From Rhipicephalus microplus (Eukaryota > Arthropoda > Arachnida > Ixodida > Ixodidae), in assembly GCF_043290135.1 (NCBI RefSeq), contig NC_134704.1, positions 24,594,001-24,658,000 of the forward strand: a stretch of DNA of 64,000 nt. Reading direction: 5' to 3'. Below the pieces are notes generated by a model. That model saw only the letters and a program-made list of their open reading frames with translations. It was not told where the DNA came from and did not search any database. Made by a program: the position numbers and the translations under genes. This document shows, piece after piece, positions 52,190 to 63,935 of this stretch (the stretch's first letter is position 1; each line of letters begins with the position of its first letter).

Positions 52190-53043
52190 GGCAGATCCCA
52201 CGCACCTGAAAATCAACGTTATGCGAAGCATGTGGAAGGACGGTGACTCTGTTGCAATTTTTTTTATTGAGGAACACGTCATGAAATGACGCTAAATATA
52301 TGTAGAAATTTCGCACGCACAGACCTAGGTTGAAGAGTTGTAGATGTTTACATAACGAGTTGTTTGCACTTGCGCAACGATGCCAACTGGGATATGCATA
52401 TTAGCAACACTAGAAGCTGATATGAGGCGCTGATTCTCATGAAATTGCTGGATCTGGACACTGCTACATAAACCAACTATAGCACATGGTATCTAATCAC
52501 AATTCACGTTAACCCAACGTGACGGCTGTATCAAAGGAGCACACATGTAATGCTTCTAAAATTGGGTGGGCAGCTCTGCAACAACTATTGACGTTTCACG
52601 AAGATTGGCGTCTATTTGAAAAGTAGTTCCAAGACCTGGCGTAGCTCTGTGGTAAAATGCTTCGTTGCCAAGCAGAATGTTTGGGTTCGATTCCAGCTGG
52701 GACCCTCACAGTTATTCTTTTCATTCATCGGGTCGATGCTACCAATGTCGGGTATTTCTTGACGCTCGCGCGTTAAAATTTTCTATGTGTGTTCTCGTCG
52801 TTCCTGGGTAGATATTAAGTGTCAGTTACCTGTGGCACATACCCGCTTACCAGCACCACATACCCGCCCCTGGGTATGTGCCACTGTTTGGCGGGAAGTG
52901 TCTGACGACGTACGCGACGGGATCGTGATATTATTCATGTCTTGACCAGCGCATCTTATTCGTCAAACCATCTTACCCTCCCATGCTAATTTTCGTTCAC
53001 GTCACATTAAGGGCTGAACCACGAGAGCACCCAAACGTAACTG
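52190..53043 (+). mobile_element. Composite tRNA-containing repeat, plus copy
   Basis: Two blocks in the same order as the split minus copy at 31810-33757: a 5' block (52190-52610) and a tRNA-like block. The latter has A box TGGCGTAGCTCTGTGGTAAAATGC at 52638 and B box GGGTTCGATTCCAGC. The body has CATACCCGCCCCTGGGTATG, then CGGGAAGTGTCTGACGACG, and ends just before a GATA tail. No long ORF is coding. Confidence 0.8.
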
Positions 53044-53171
<128 letters not shown>

Positions 53172-53489
53172 CGCTCAAAGGCACCGTAGTTCGCTAAGAA
53201 ATGCTTCACATTTAAAAAGAAGCAGTGAAAGTGCTGCTAATATTTCTGCTTATTTCGCTCATATGTACCGGCTTTTGTACAGTCAAAGCGGGCCAGCATA
53301 TTGTGATGTGTTGAGGTAACGACCATCGTCTAGGTACCAACATTGAAACCGCTTTGCAGAAAAGTTGATTACATAATGGGTTACAATATTCTGATAGTTG
53401 TCAACTTATTCGAGGGTTTGAAGTGTTATAACATCCACTGATTGCAAAACGCAGTATGTACTAAAGTTCGAAATATCATCCAATATTGC

Positions 53490-53620
53490 TTATACGAACA
53501 GCGCATCCTAGAAGCATAGGTACAACATAACTGCGGAAGCAACAAACAATGATAAAAAAAAACTTATTGCTTCCGTAGCTACGCTGTAACTACTGCTAGG
53601 TTGCGCTGTTCGTATATTCA
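53490..53620. repeat. Imperfect inverted repeat
   Basis: ATACGAACAGCGCATCCTAG on the left and its inverse CTAGGTTGCGCTGTTCGTAT on the right, plus an inner pair CTGCGGAAGCAA/TTGCTTCCGTAG. The LTR retrotransposon inserted just beyond the right arm. Confidence 0.75.
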
Positions 53621-53627
53621 GTTATGT

Positions 53628-53632
53628 CCTAC
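53628..53632. repeat. Target-site duplication, left (CCTAC)
   Basis: CCTAC directly before the 5' LTR; the same five bases follow the 3' LTR. Confidence 0.9.
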
Positions 53633-54780
53633 TGTCACGGACGGCTATTTTTGGCGACACCGCGTCACGGCAATTAACGGGCGCCGTACTCCCCGACTGA
53701 CCGTGAGAAACGGCGGCGCATGAAAGGGAGCCGAGCAGTGCAAAATGGGGTGCTCTTCTTAGAACGTCGCCACCGACAGTTAATCTTTTTGTAACTGTGG
53801 CGGCGTCTGCAAGGTCGTAGAAGGCCACGGTATACCCCGAACAAGGATTAGACTATACGAGAAGGCCCGGCTGAGAGCTAAGTGGTTGACCGTTTCCACG
53901 GGGAAAAGCGTGGGAAACGCTCTGGTGGCCAAGCCGTATGACAACAACCCGACAGGTTGTCACTCTCGCTAGTTGAGGGCCCTCTCCCAATGAAAAAGGG
54001 GTGGGGTCAAAATATTTTTGGGGCGGAGTTTCCCTCAATTAAACGCGCATGATTGGACCCATGTAGAGGTCTCTTGTCCCCAAGGAAGAGAGCGAGGAGA
54101 CACGAGGGGGATTTAAGCGCAGGTATTTGCCCTGCTAGGCAGACTAGTCGCTGACCAACATGGTGTAGAAACAGATCAACAAGCATCTCTTCTAGAAGTT
54201 TTTAGTGTGGCTCTGTATCGGCTGGCCACCTAAACTTAGCCGTTCGTCTAGTTGTGACGCGATATTAACGTCTGCAACGTAGACATCGGGACTTCGCCTC
54301 GAGTTAGCTCAACCTGCTCGAAGTCACCTGCAAGCACTAGCCTCCCGGAGCCACCAGCGTTGCAACACCGCCGACATCGCAGTCGTACCAGAACTCTCTT
54401 CGACTTCTCGCATCCGATCGTCGGGGACACAACGCTGCCGGTCATCACACGTATGCCTTCACCTGTTTATACCTTCGAACTTTCTCCTCCGTCGTTCTAT
54501 TCTTGTTAGTTTGTGTAGTTTGTAATAGTCTCTCTCGTAAGCTGATTTATTGTTTCTGTTATATATTTCTTTAGTTGTATCAAGTGTCGATGTATTTTGT
54601 TAGTTGTATTGAAGTGTTGTAGTAGATCCCGTGTGCTGCAATATCACTAGAGTAAAGTTGTTTTGTTTTCTCACGTCTCTGATCTCTTCACTGTCTCTGC
54701 TTGCGTACGGAACGAACCGACCTGCTGTCATTCCCGTCGCCGACTTCGCGCTGGCGACGCTAGAGTGGCAGCTTGTAACA
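53633..54780 (+). repeat. 5' LTR
   Basis: Begins TGTCACGGACGG and ends GCAGCTTGTAACA. A GATTTAAGCGCAGG box near 54111 may be the TATA region. Open frames on either strand inside it are repeated in the 3' LTR and are not genes. Confidence 0.95.
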
Positions 54781-54784
54781 AAAC

Positions 54785-54802
54785 TGGCGTCCGCGAGACA
54801 GG
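54785..54802 (+). other. Candidate primer-binding site
   Basis: TGGCGTCCGCGAGACAGG, four bases after the LTR. TGG is the complement of a tRNA CCA end. I cannot name the tRNA. Confidence 0.55.
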
Positions 54803-54942
54803 ACGTTCCGTACAAGAGTAAGACAGTGAGAGGTGAACGAGAACCGTGCGGACAGCGTGGTGATAGAGCCGCACAGTTGAAGCGGTTGCATCCTGCATAT
54901 GATTGTGCTGTTTTATAGTGGCGTTATAGTGACAGTTGCAGT

Positions 54943-55290
54943 ATGGAGTGTATGGATTTTGATAAGTGGATCGCGTACGGTAAACAGTTAGGCCTCGAGG
55001 GCGCCGACTTGAGACAATGTGTTAAGGAGCAGCAGGAACAGGCGCAGGCGTTAGCCAGAGAAGAGCGGGCACGGGCCCGGGAGAAAAGGGAAAAAGAAAG
55101 GGAGAGAGAGCGCCAAGAAAGGGCGAAAGAACGAGAAGCGGCAAGGGAAGCCGGAGAACGGGAAGTGCAGTTACTGCAATTAAAGATTCGCCTCAGTGAG
55201 AGTAGCAGGGTGAGCCGATCCAGCAGCGAGCACGGCGATGCCGGCGGGAACTGTCATTTGAGCGAGACACATGGTGCCAAGGGCTACTAA
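54943..55290 (+). CDS. Retrotransposon ORF1, Gag N-terminal part (115 aa)
   Basis: Starts MECMDFDKWIAYGKQLGLEG, as many tick retrotransposon Gag proteins do. A long charged helix rich in R, E, A and K (about residues 35-80) follows, then a serine-rich end. The capsid core that usually follows is absent: the frame stops and ORF2 begins 32 bases later in another frame. The protein would be cytoplasmic. Confidence 0.6.
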   Translation: MECMDFDKWIAYGKQLGLEGADLRQCVKEQQEQAQALAREERARAREKREKERERERQERAKEREAAREAGEREVQLLQLKIRLSESSRVSRSSSEHGDAGGNCHLSETHGAKGY

Positions 55291-55322
55291 CGGTTCTGCC
55301 TTGCGAGGCGCGTCGGAAAGCG

Positions 55323-56297
55323 ATGGACGTTAAAGTGTGGCAGGAAGCGCTAGAACCAAAGATCGCGCCAGAAAAGGGTCCGCGTATTCTAGAATGCATC
55401 AAGGTAGAGTATGCTAAGAACGAGGCCTTGGCCGGTCTGGAGGGAGAGACGATGTCGAAAGACGCTCCTTGCGTGGATGAGGAGAGTGCCAGCAGCCCTA
55501 ATGGGCCCAGTAAGATGCTGGAAACCTCCTTCGTGCCTCAAGAGTACGCTTCGACATCGTCAAACGTAGGCATGATTAGCACAGTGGCGAATCAGAGCGA
55601 GGACGCGACGCTTCAGGAATGCAGCGATGCCGTCGGAGAGGGCCCAGTTAATGGCTTCATCAATGTTGACAAAGCTAATTTGGCCCGACAGCCCGTCGTG
55701 ACGCAGGGTTCAAAAAGCGTTATCGGGAGGGAAGACCTAGCGCCAGCTCCAACGAGCTTCCCAACTTCTGAGGTCCCGAAGCGACATGATGATGACATCG
55801 AGAAAAAGGGGGCAAGCAAACATCGCCGAAAACGAAAGAAGCGGAAGCGCACCGCACTATGTAAGCCTAGGGCAGATCCCACTATATCTCGAGAAATACG
55901 AAAGGCTAGGCCATTCATCCGTTTCAAGAAACGTCAATGGTGGCGTTCATGTAGGCACAAGCGGCGAGCCAGGTGTGGAGGGGGAAAGAGAGGTGCGTCA
56001 CCCGAACGAATCGCGCGGTTCATTTCGACGACTTCGGGAAAGCGGCCTTGCCCAAATGTTCAAAGTCGAAAAGGCACAACGGCTAAGTACTGCGTGGGGG
56101 CGACCACAAAGGCACTATTACCCAGGCTTCCCCCCTGTTTCTGGCGTCCCTTGCACATTCCTGAAGGGAGCCGGCCGAAATGCAGAATGAGGCGTGACAG
56201 CAGGACACAGCCTGGCGTTCATGCTTTTTGTAACCTCTGGCGTGCTCGAAAGCCGCCGGGAAAGCGACCCCATCGTGTGCGATTCAAGCGAATCTAA
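55323..56297 (+). CDS. Retrotransposon ORF2, unknown basic protein (324 aa)
   Basis: Opens MDVKVWQEALEPKIAPEK. The first half is acidic and Ser/Gly-rich; the second half is strongly basic (KHRRKRKKRKR at about 178-188, several R/K/W clusters later), suggesting nucleic-acid binding or a nuclear localisation signal. No zinc knuckle, protease or polymerase motif is seen. It could be a Gag C-terminal remnant or a captured sequence. Confidence 0.5.
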   Translation: MDVKVWQEALEPKIAPEKGPRILECIKVEYAKNEALAGLEGETMSKDAPCVDEESASSPNGPSKMLETSFVPQEYASTSSNVGMISTVANQSEDATLQECSDAVGEGPVNGFINVDKANLARQPVVTQGSKSVIGREDLAPAPTSFPTSEVPKRHDDDIEKKGASKHRRKRKKRKRTALCKPRADPTISREIRKARPFIRFKKRQWWRSCRHKRRARCGGGKRGASPERIARFISTTSGKRPCPNVQSRKGTTAKYCVGATTKALLPRLPPCFWRPLHIPEGSRPKCRMRRDSRTQPGVHAFCNLWRARKPPGKRPHRVRFKRI

Positions 56298-56810
56298 TTG
56301 AGAAAACGTGGGAGCCGATTACTTGAGCCGGATATTGTTCTTGAGGTCTATGAGCGTGTTGTTTTTTTTTTCCTTCCGTCGGTTGTTTTCTGTTTGTATG
56401 TGCGTATTTCATTGAATAAGAAGTGTGGTTTGAGTTATTTTCTTGTTGCTTGGTGCATTGGCTGTTTTACTTGCTGTAATGATCATTGAAGGATTGCACT
56501 ACAGTAGAGGAGCGCACCTGTTCCGTTTTGTTTCGTAGTATACATTCGTGCAGTGTATTCTGTATTGATGGCTGCCGTACACGGCTATTCCCTCTTCTTG
56601 GTTGTATGGCGCATTGATATTGTTGCGTGTAAATGAAGCTGGTACTTTAACAATTGTTTGTTTTTCCTTTTGTTGTTACTTTGATGCACTCTGCCTATGT
56701 ATGTTGTGTATGAGAGGGACAGTCCTCATGCCTCCCTTGATGGTGGTGTTTCGTTCCTTGTAGACGAAAAAATTCCCCTCCGTGTGAACAAATGTTATAA
56801 ATAACATTCT

Positions 56811-56825
56811 GAAAGTGGGGGGCAA
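56811..56825 (+). other. Polypurine tract
   Basis: GAAAGTGGGGGGCAA directly before the 3' LTR. Confidence 0.8.
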
Positions 56826-57971
56826 TGTCACGGACGGCTATTTTTGGCGACACCGCGTCACGGCAATTAACGGGCGCCGTACTCCCCGACTGACCGTGAG
56901 AAACGGCGGCGCATGAAAGGGAGCCGAGCAGTGCAAAATGGGGTGCTCTTCTTAAAACGTCGCCGCCGACAGTTAATCCTTTTGTAACTGTGGCGGCGTC
57001 TGCAAGGTCGTAGAAGGCCACGGTATACCCCGAACAAGGATTAGACTACGAGACGCCCCGGCTGAGAGCTAAGTGGTTGACGGTTCCCACGGGGAAAAGC
57101 GTGGGAAACGCTCTGGTGGCCAAGCCGTATGACAACAACCCGACAGGTTGTCACTCTCGCTAGTTGAGGGCCCTCTCCCAATGAAAAAGGGGTGGGGTCA
57201 AAATATTTTTGGGGCGGAGTTTCCCTCAAATAAACGCGCATGATTGGACCCATGTAGAGGTCTCTTGTCCCCAAGGAAGAGAGCGAGGAGACACGAGGGG
57301 GATTTAAGCGCAGGTATTTGCCCTGCTAGGCAGACTAGTCGCTGACCAACATGGTGTAGAAACAGATCAACAAGCATCTCTTCTAGAAGTTTTTAGTGTG
57401 GCTCTGTATCGGCTGGCCACCTAAACTTAGCCGTTCGTCTAGTTGTGACGCGATATTAACGTCTGCAACGTAGACATCGGGACTTCGCCTCGAGTTAGCT
57501 CAACCTGCTCGAAGTCACCTGCAAGCACTAGCCTCCCGGAGCCACCAGCGTTGCAACACCGCCGACATCGCAGTCGTGCCAGAACTCTCTTCGACTTCTC
57601 GCATCCGATCGTCGGGGACACAACGCTGCCGGTCATCACACGTATGCCTTCACCTGTTTATACCTTCGAACTTTCTCCTCCGTCGTTCTATTCTTGTTAG
57701 TTTGTGTAGTTTGCAATAGTCTCTCTCGTAAGCTGATTTATTGTTTCTGTTATATATTTCTTTAGTTGTATCAAGTGTCGATGTATTTTGTTAGTTGTAT
57801 TGAAGTGTTGTAGTAGATCCCATGTGTTGCAATATCACTAGAGTAAAGTTGTTTTGTTTTCTCACGTCTCTGATCTCTTCACTGTCTCTGCTTGCGTACG
57901 GAACGAACCGACCTGCTGTCATTCCCGTCGCCGACTTCGCGCTGGCGACGCTAGAGTGGCAGCTTGTAACA
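56826..57971 (+). repeat. 3' LTR
   Basis: Near-identical to the 5' LTR; differences include GAACGTCGCCACC/AAACGTCGCCGCC, a 2-bp deletion at ACTA(TA)CGAG and CAATTAAA/CAAATAAA. Confidence 0.95.
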
Positions 57972-57976
57972 CCTAC
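57972..57976. repeat. Target-site duplication, right (CCTAC)
   Basis: Matches the left CCTAC exactly. Confidence 0.9.
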
Positions 57977-58989
57977 ACACTTGGCCAAGTTTCCACTCTT
58001 CACAAATATTGAGGTTTCGGCAAAATATGCGAATACATTTTACGTTAAAAGTAAATATTTTCAAAGAAAACGCTAAGATTATTTATTCGTGACCTCTTGG
58101 GTTGCGTTCAGATGAGAATGACAACAAGCGTTGCCCGAGTGATAAACAACTGGTTCTATAGTCAGGTGCCGCTTAAGTAGTCTTAGGCGTATGCTCCTAC
58201 AGGGCGGGCGCCCACAAGCATCCACCAATGCACGTACATTCCGTACTGACGTCATGTGCTAGACAGCCGGAGAATAGTGCCGAGTGTATCAAAGGGACTA
58301 CATCTCTTTAGCTCCGTTGGTCGCCGTCCAGCTTATTACCTCCAGTCCCGACTAAGAAAGTTCTCTCATTCTCATATGAGTTACGAATTCTAGCCCATTT
58401 ATTTTTCGTACATTAATTATAACGAAGATCCTAAGCCCACACCAAACCATGCCAAATCAAGCTAAAATCCTCTCAAGCTGAAATAAATTCCTCTCGTCTC
58501 TGCTTCCCTCGTCTCACTTTTCTTTTTCCAGGGGATAGTGTGGAACACCACAACGGTATCAAATGCAACTTGGGTGTTACTGTGACCACGAAAATTTTAC
58601 TGTTGATTTGCATGCACTAATCCAAACCTTGCGCTTTCCCGGCAACACACTGTTGCTGAGCACGCGTGAAGTGCGCGAAACGCGAGGTTTATCGTCCGCA
58701 ACGGTGAGATAATGACTTGATTGAGCGCGACAGGAAGGGAGAGTGATAGGCAAGTATAGAGCGGTAGGACGGTGCCAAGACGTGTTGACAGAGAGGCCAG
58801 AATGGCGAGCAAGGACAAATGGCGAGCTTTTACGCGGGGCACGTCACGTTGCATGACCCATATGGCCCCTATACGAGACAAGTGCGTACGGAGAAAGGTA
58901 AATATAGCCGCTAGAGTGGCAGAGGATTACTTCTTGAATTAGAAGGCCCTTTCAAAAAAAATGGCAGCATATCCACGGAGTGAATGATG
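57977..58989. other. No gene seen
   Basis: Intergenic sequence without a recognised repeat; open frames are short. Confidence 0.4.
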
Positions 58990-59755
58990 GGGAGTGGGGC
59001 GAAGCCTTCGTCCGTCCATTCGTTCTTGCTTCCGTCCGTTCCTGCGTACGTCTGTGTAACCGTCCATGCGTCCATCCACCCGTCCGTACGTGCGTCTGTT
59101 CGTGCGTCCGTCCCTGCGTTCGTCCATGCATCCGCGCCTGCGTCCGTTCATGCGCCCATCCATGCATCTGTCAGTGTGTCCGTTCGTCCATCTATTCAGC
59201 ACTCCAAGTACCATCATCTCGCATCTTTTCATCATATATTCTCCATATAGAAGCACTGCCATCCAGCGGACATTTTAAGGACTAAACGGGAGGTGGCACA
59301 TGCACACTTTCTTACGGCTTGCGCTTCGGGTTTACTTCCCACCTTTAACCACCTAGAGTTCATGGTATATACTAGTTTACTGTATTCATGGCTATGCGGC
59401 CCAAAGCTCGCTAAACCTTTCTAAAACCAAGGAGGTTACACCCAGCGAGTATAACGTAGCAACCCTTTCTTGTCAGATCGTGCTCAAATGTACATGCCAA
59501 TAGCTGCTAATGGGGATTGCAGCGTGCGCGTTACCTAAAGGCCGAATGCTCCTGTCTCTCATTCTCCCTTAGCAGCCATTAACATGTGCATTGAGCACTA
59601 CCTTTTATTGTTCAACAACGCACAGAAGAAATCTCTTACCGGAACCACCTCGGAGGTCAAAATTGTAAGGACCGCTATTTCGAGTATGTGCCACTGGTGG
59701 TTTCGTACTACGAGGGACGCACAAGCCACGCCATAAGGAGCTTCGCCCCTAAAAA
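58990..59755. mobile_element. Inverted-repeat element with internal CGTC array
   Basis: GGGGCGAAGC at 58996-59005 and GCTTCGCCCC at 59740-59749 are perfect 10-bp inverted ends. A CGTC/CGTA array fills 59008-59190. The middle holds GGGGATTGCAGCGTGCGCG... and CTCATTCTCCCTTAGCAGCC, which I recognise as common in tick DNA. No transposase. Relative at 1215-1540. Confidence 0.55.
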
Positions 59756-59857
59756 GGCACACCATCAGGCTCACACGTTTATACGCGGGGTGTCTCAGCT
59801 GAATTACGCCAAGCATTAAAACAACAAACATGCGCGATACAAACTTGCCCCGCTCGT

Positions 59858-60055
59858 CACGTTGGTATATCGGTTATGGTTTTCGACTGTCGCCCCGATG
59901 GTTGGGATCAAACCCCGGCGGTGGCAGCCGAATTTTCGATGGAGGTGAAAGTGCTGTACGCCCGAGTACATGAATTTAGGAACACGTTAAAGAACACCAG
60001 ATGGTCAAGCATTACCGGAGCGCTCCAAACGGCTTTCCTCGTGGTTATATTCACG
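59858..60055 (+). mobile_element. Diverged Ruka-like SINE
   Basis: A worn A-box (GGTATATCGGTTATGG), a worn B-box (GGGATCAAACCCCGG), then GATGGAGGTGAAAGTGCTGTACGCC and ACGTTAAAGAACACCAGATGGTCA. Tail lost. Confidence 0.7.
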
Positions 60056-61192
60056 TTTTAAAAGTAAGACTTGTGTAAGTATTATCACATTGTGCCGATG
60101 TTGTTGAGCCATGTGGAGCACATCATACAGTTTTTTTTTTCAGTCCGTGAAGCTGTGTAACTTGACGAAAATTTGTAAATGTTTAAACAGTGGAATACAT
60201 TTAAATGTTGAAGTTCAAAAGAAAATACCAAAGTCTTAGCGTTTCTTAGGAACGTCGGATTTAGATAATTCTGCTGCTAATATTTTTCAGTCTTCGTTTG
60301 AAATGCGAGAAATTCATAAAAAAAACAAATGGCATGAATAAGCTGATACACCATTCAAGAAAATGCTGCTTTGGCTTCAGGCCATACAGTAATAGTGAAA
60401 ATGAAGATTTTTCTATTTTACCTATGACTTTCGTTTCACGGTGAATCGCGAGGAAAATAAAATTTACTGCGGCCACATCAGAAAAGCGCGATTCGCCATT
60501 ATACAGCGAAATCTGTATATGGCTAGGCGGAACGAAAAACCGTTCGCCGCGAGAAACGATAAAAGTCACAATTGGCTGATCTGTAAGTTACGTCGTTCTC
60601 TGCGTCACACCGAAATGCACGCGCCATTGGGAGGGCCGTCATCGGTGTCGTTCATTCTTTCGCAGCTGTGCCGCCGAGACCACGTGTAACCGTTTCAACC
60701 GAATGGTCTTGATCAAGAAAAAAAAAGGGTAGCAACGTTAACTTTCTCTCTAAGTGGAGGTCACCTCAAAAGCTGCTGCGCAGGAACATGAAGTGAGTGA
60801 GAAAAGACAGCAGGAGAAAATTAAAAAGGTTGGGAAAGGAGGTAATCCGGCCCCACCTGCCCGCGCGCATGTGCGTCGACTCTCATGCAGCCAAGTAATG
60901 CCATCAAGCCGGTCGTCAGGCAGAGTGATGTAAACAAACATCACGTGACGGGCTAACGGTCACGTGAAGTGTTTAGCGTCGCAGGAAGGTGCAACTTACG
61001 AACGCCCAAGAACAGCATCGACCCCTGACCCTCTAAATAATTCAAGTTCGCCGGGAACAATAACAGGCCCGGGTGGTGAAGCACAAGCAGCAACTGTTGA
61101 CCGAGGATCCAGCCACATCCTGAGCCGAACGCAAGCGACAACGACGAGCCGAGGAAGCGGCGTTGCGGGCAGAGTAGCGTCAACGTGGCAAT
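60056..61192. other. No gene seen
   Basis: Includes a stretch at 60770-60960 with a CACGTGACGGGCTAACGGTCACGTGA palindromic end, perhaps a promoter-proximal or repeat sequence. Nothing assignable. Confidence 0.3.
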
Positions 61193-61351
61193 ATGGCGGA
61201 AACGAGTCCTCCGGGGCCAACGCTCACTGTCAACGGGAGTTTTTCTAGTGGCACTGTGGATTCGGCTGCGCGTCTGAAACCACCTGTGGCTACATGTTTA
61301 AGCTTCGCTGGCCAGCCATCTGTACGGAGAGCTAGGGCACTGACTTTTTAA
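61193..61351 (+). other. Short open frame, possible first exon or relic
   Basis: ATG in a fair context (GCAATATGGCGG) opens 52 codons (MAETSPPGPTLTVNGSF...). The surrounding 60960-61260 is GC-rich and codon-like, but no donor or partner exon is convincing. Confidence 0.2.
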
Positions 61352-61982
61352 TGACGATATGCTAACTACAGGGCTGCTGTACAACGCGTAGCTTATGCAG
61401 TACTAGTAATACATATCCATAATAATGCTAAGACCACCGCATATCGTTGCAAGATTGGTGTTCCAAAATGCCCAAGAATGACGGTATAGCTGTTGCCTGC
61501 GCAAAATAGGCCTAGAAATCAAGGGCTGTCTTCTTGTAAGATTGTCACGTGCTCGCGACATTGAAGACAGCAGAATATGTCCCAGATGAAACTGTTTATT
61601 TGACCGAACTTTTGGCCAAACAGCCTTTTTGGGCCCCGTATGAACTGAAACCGCTAAACCTAAACGACAAACGTGCGTAGCAATTTGATGTTGAGCCTGA
61701 GGTGTACCCAAACAAGTGAAAAAGAAAGAGGTGTTCTAAGTAGGTGGTGACCCCCTTGAAACCACATGTCACCTTTTAATTTTGCCACAAATGCGAAGGC
61801 AGTCTGCCTACACACGTGATGCCACCAATTGAAGTGTTCAAGTTCACACTGCAATTTGCACATGGTTATAAACACGCTTGCATCTTCGCTCTCGGGCATG
61901 ACGTCACCTTAAGGCTGAAACCGAGCTGCGCCACCAATTTAGACTCTGATGCTTGAATGCCTCTGCTTTATGAAATGATATA

Positions 61983-62785
61983 TACAGTGGAAGCTCGTTA
62001 ACTCGTTTATCATGGGACCGAAAAAAAAATATGTTTGAATAAACGAAAGGCCCAATGATCGAAATTATATATGAAACAATAAACAAATTTCTGACACATC
62101 AGTACAATTTCATTTCCTTGATGAATAAGTAAACTCTATTTATTTTGCTTAAAAGCAGTGTACAAGTACCAATTTTCGTCACCCTGCTACTTCGCCCTAA
62201 TTGCAACCACGACGCCAGGCACTAGTGCTTTATTAACACCAAACGATTTCTGCACCCCTCGTTTATTATGTATCCCCCTCCCCAACCCTACACCCATGTG
62301 AGTACAGTTCTTTCGCAAGCAAAATGGCCGGAAAATCAATCCATATCACATCCATCGCTATGCAGCAAACCAGTTTTATGCAGCATGCCAACTACTGCTG
62401 AAAGTATTTCAAGTTCAACAGCTTCCGCCATGTTTTGTGACATTGCGCGCGCACTGCATGAATCTAAAATGAAGCTAGAACGTAACAAAGCCGCAGAGTG
62501 CCGGATACACGTGCGGACAAAATCAAGGTCACTAACTGATAAAGATAGCGATGTGGAACGCCACCTCATTTCGGTTAAACGATAACGCTGTTCTCGCTCT
62601 TTCGCGTCACACATTTTCACGCTTCGCAATCGATGCGCTCCGAGGGATCATCCGAATTGACCGGGTTATGAAGGGCGACCTAATTAATGAGAGCTTCATG
62701 CCATTCAACAATGCCTCTGGCCGAGACCAGACAACACATCCGAGTTGTCCAATTTTCCGAATTAAGGAACTCTTTTTGCATCCCC
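61983..62785. mobile_element. Possible DNA-transposon relic
   Basis: TATACAGTGGAAGCTCGTTAACTCG resembles a Tc1/mariner (pogo/Tigger) terminal repeat after a TA. A weaker partner, CCGAATTAAGGAACT, lies near 62758. No transposase frame remains. Confidence 0.3.
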
Positions 62786-63339
62786 TATATAATAAAATAA
62801 ATCAGATGTAATGCGATCCAATGTTCATTGCAATAGACTGTTCTACTGTCACTACGCGCTATAAATGCTAAAAAAAGAACAAGTTCTGAGGAACACAATA
62901 CGTCAAAACTATGAAAAGCCGAACAAGAAATACCGTTGAAGTCAACGTGTTGACAAGGAACCTTGAATTCTTCAGACAGCATTTGGAAACTGCAGACACC
63001 CAGTGAGTATGAGGCAATCATTAGCGGCGTGTTGTGGGTAGCGCAATTAATGCGGCTGATGCAGAGAGGATCCAGTTCCCCACCCGTCAACTAACATAGC
63101 CGATCAATTCCACGAAGGTGAACGCGGAAGTCCCGCGCATGGAAAGAAAGGAGACTCCTTCGTTCACATGGTTCACTGGCATAGCCGTCAAGGTCACCCC
63201 GTCTGAGACTAGAAGGGGAAAGCTTACTCGGAAGCGTGCCTGGCAGGAAACACGTCAAGCGTGGTCGTCTGAGTTTAAGTCATTGTTGGCATGCCCGTGT
63301 GCCACTGAGAATGCCGCAGGGACTCGACCACTGGGCTCA

Positions 63340-63620
63340 CAATGATGGTGGTGGTAGTAGTTAGAAGATGAGAAAGGCACTTAATTTCTGCAACCCGATC
63401 GGGAGCACGGCGCAGTGCCTGACCATGCATGGTTGCGGCACGGAGATGAGCTTATTGTGAGTGATTTTAAATGGAAAGAAGCGAAAAGTGAGCCCTGTAA
63501 CTGTCTCTCAGTGGGAGGACACCTCAACAGTAGCTCACGAGGGGGGGGGGATTAAAAGGATAGGATTAAAAGGTAAAGAGATAGACAGGAAGGAGAGAGA
63601 GAGAGAGGTGCAGAGAGAGC
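63340..63620. repeat. Probable dispersed tick repeat
   Basis: TGATGGTGGTGGTAGTAGTTAG, CAACCCGATCGGGAGCACGG and AACTGTCTCTCAGTGGGAGGACACCTCAACAGTAGCTCAC are blocks I recognise as interspersed in tick DNA. A GA repeat follows at 63595-63607. Confidence 0.35.
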
Positions 63621-63834
63621 GAATGACGGAAAACGACGGAGGAGATAGGAAAGATGGACACGGTCGCAGGAGACCGAGGACGGGGCACCACAGGCGAGAG
63701 CTCTTTTCAGCGTCAGAAGAGAGCGTAGGGCAAGTTCAGTAGGCCACAGCTACGCTGTCGTCGAAGATCACGGGGGCACAACCGGTCCTTCCCCGCAATA
63801 CGTCATTACCGAGTGTTGTTAAGATGACGATAGT

Positions 63835-63935
63835 TACAGCGCGAGAACAAAACGACAATTCAGAGACAAGAAGGACACGAAGGACACGAGCGCTAACTTC
63901 CAACTGAGTTTATTGCGCAGAGCGCAAAAATATAT
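63835..63935 (-). mobile_element. Possible Penelope-like element end
   Basis: Minus strand: GCGCAATAAACTCAGTTGGAAGTTAGCGCTCGTGTCC, a phrase I associate with tick retroelement 3' ends. The rest is outside the window or absent. Confidence 0.3.

Larger units (their letters stand above)
53633..57971 (+). mobile_element. Non-autonomous LTR retrotransposon, about 4.3 kb
   Basis: It has LTRs of 1148 and 1146 bp, perfect 5-bp CCTAC target duplications, a primer-binding site candidate, a polypurine tract and a 2045-bp interior with two ORFs. No protease, reverse transcriptase, RNase H or integrase is encoded, so it must borrow them from a related Ty3/gypsy- or BEL-type element. I counted about a dozen differences between the LTRs, so it inserted recently. 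Confidence 0.93.

Noticed and set aside
53622..54815. Open frames inside the LTR, repeated at 56695-58003
   Set aside because: They are mirrored in both LTRs, mostly antisense, and are interrupted by LTR differences; no protein family recognised.
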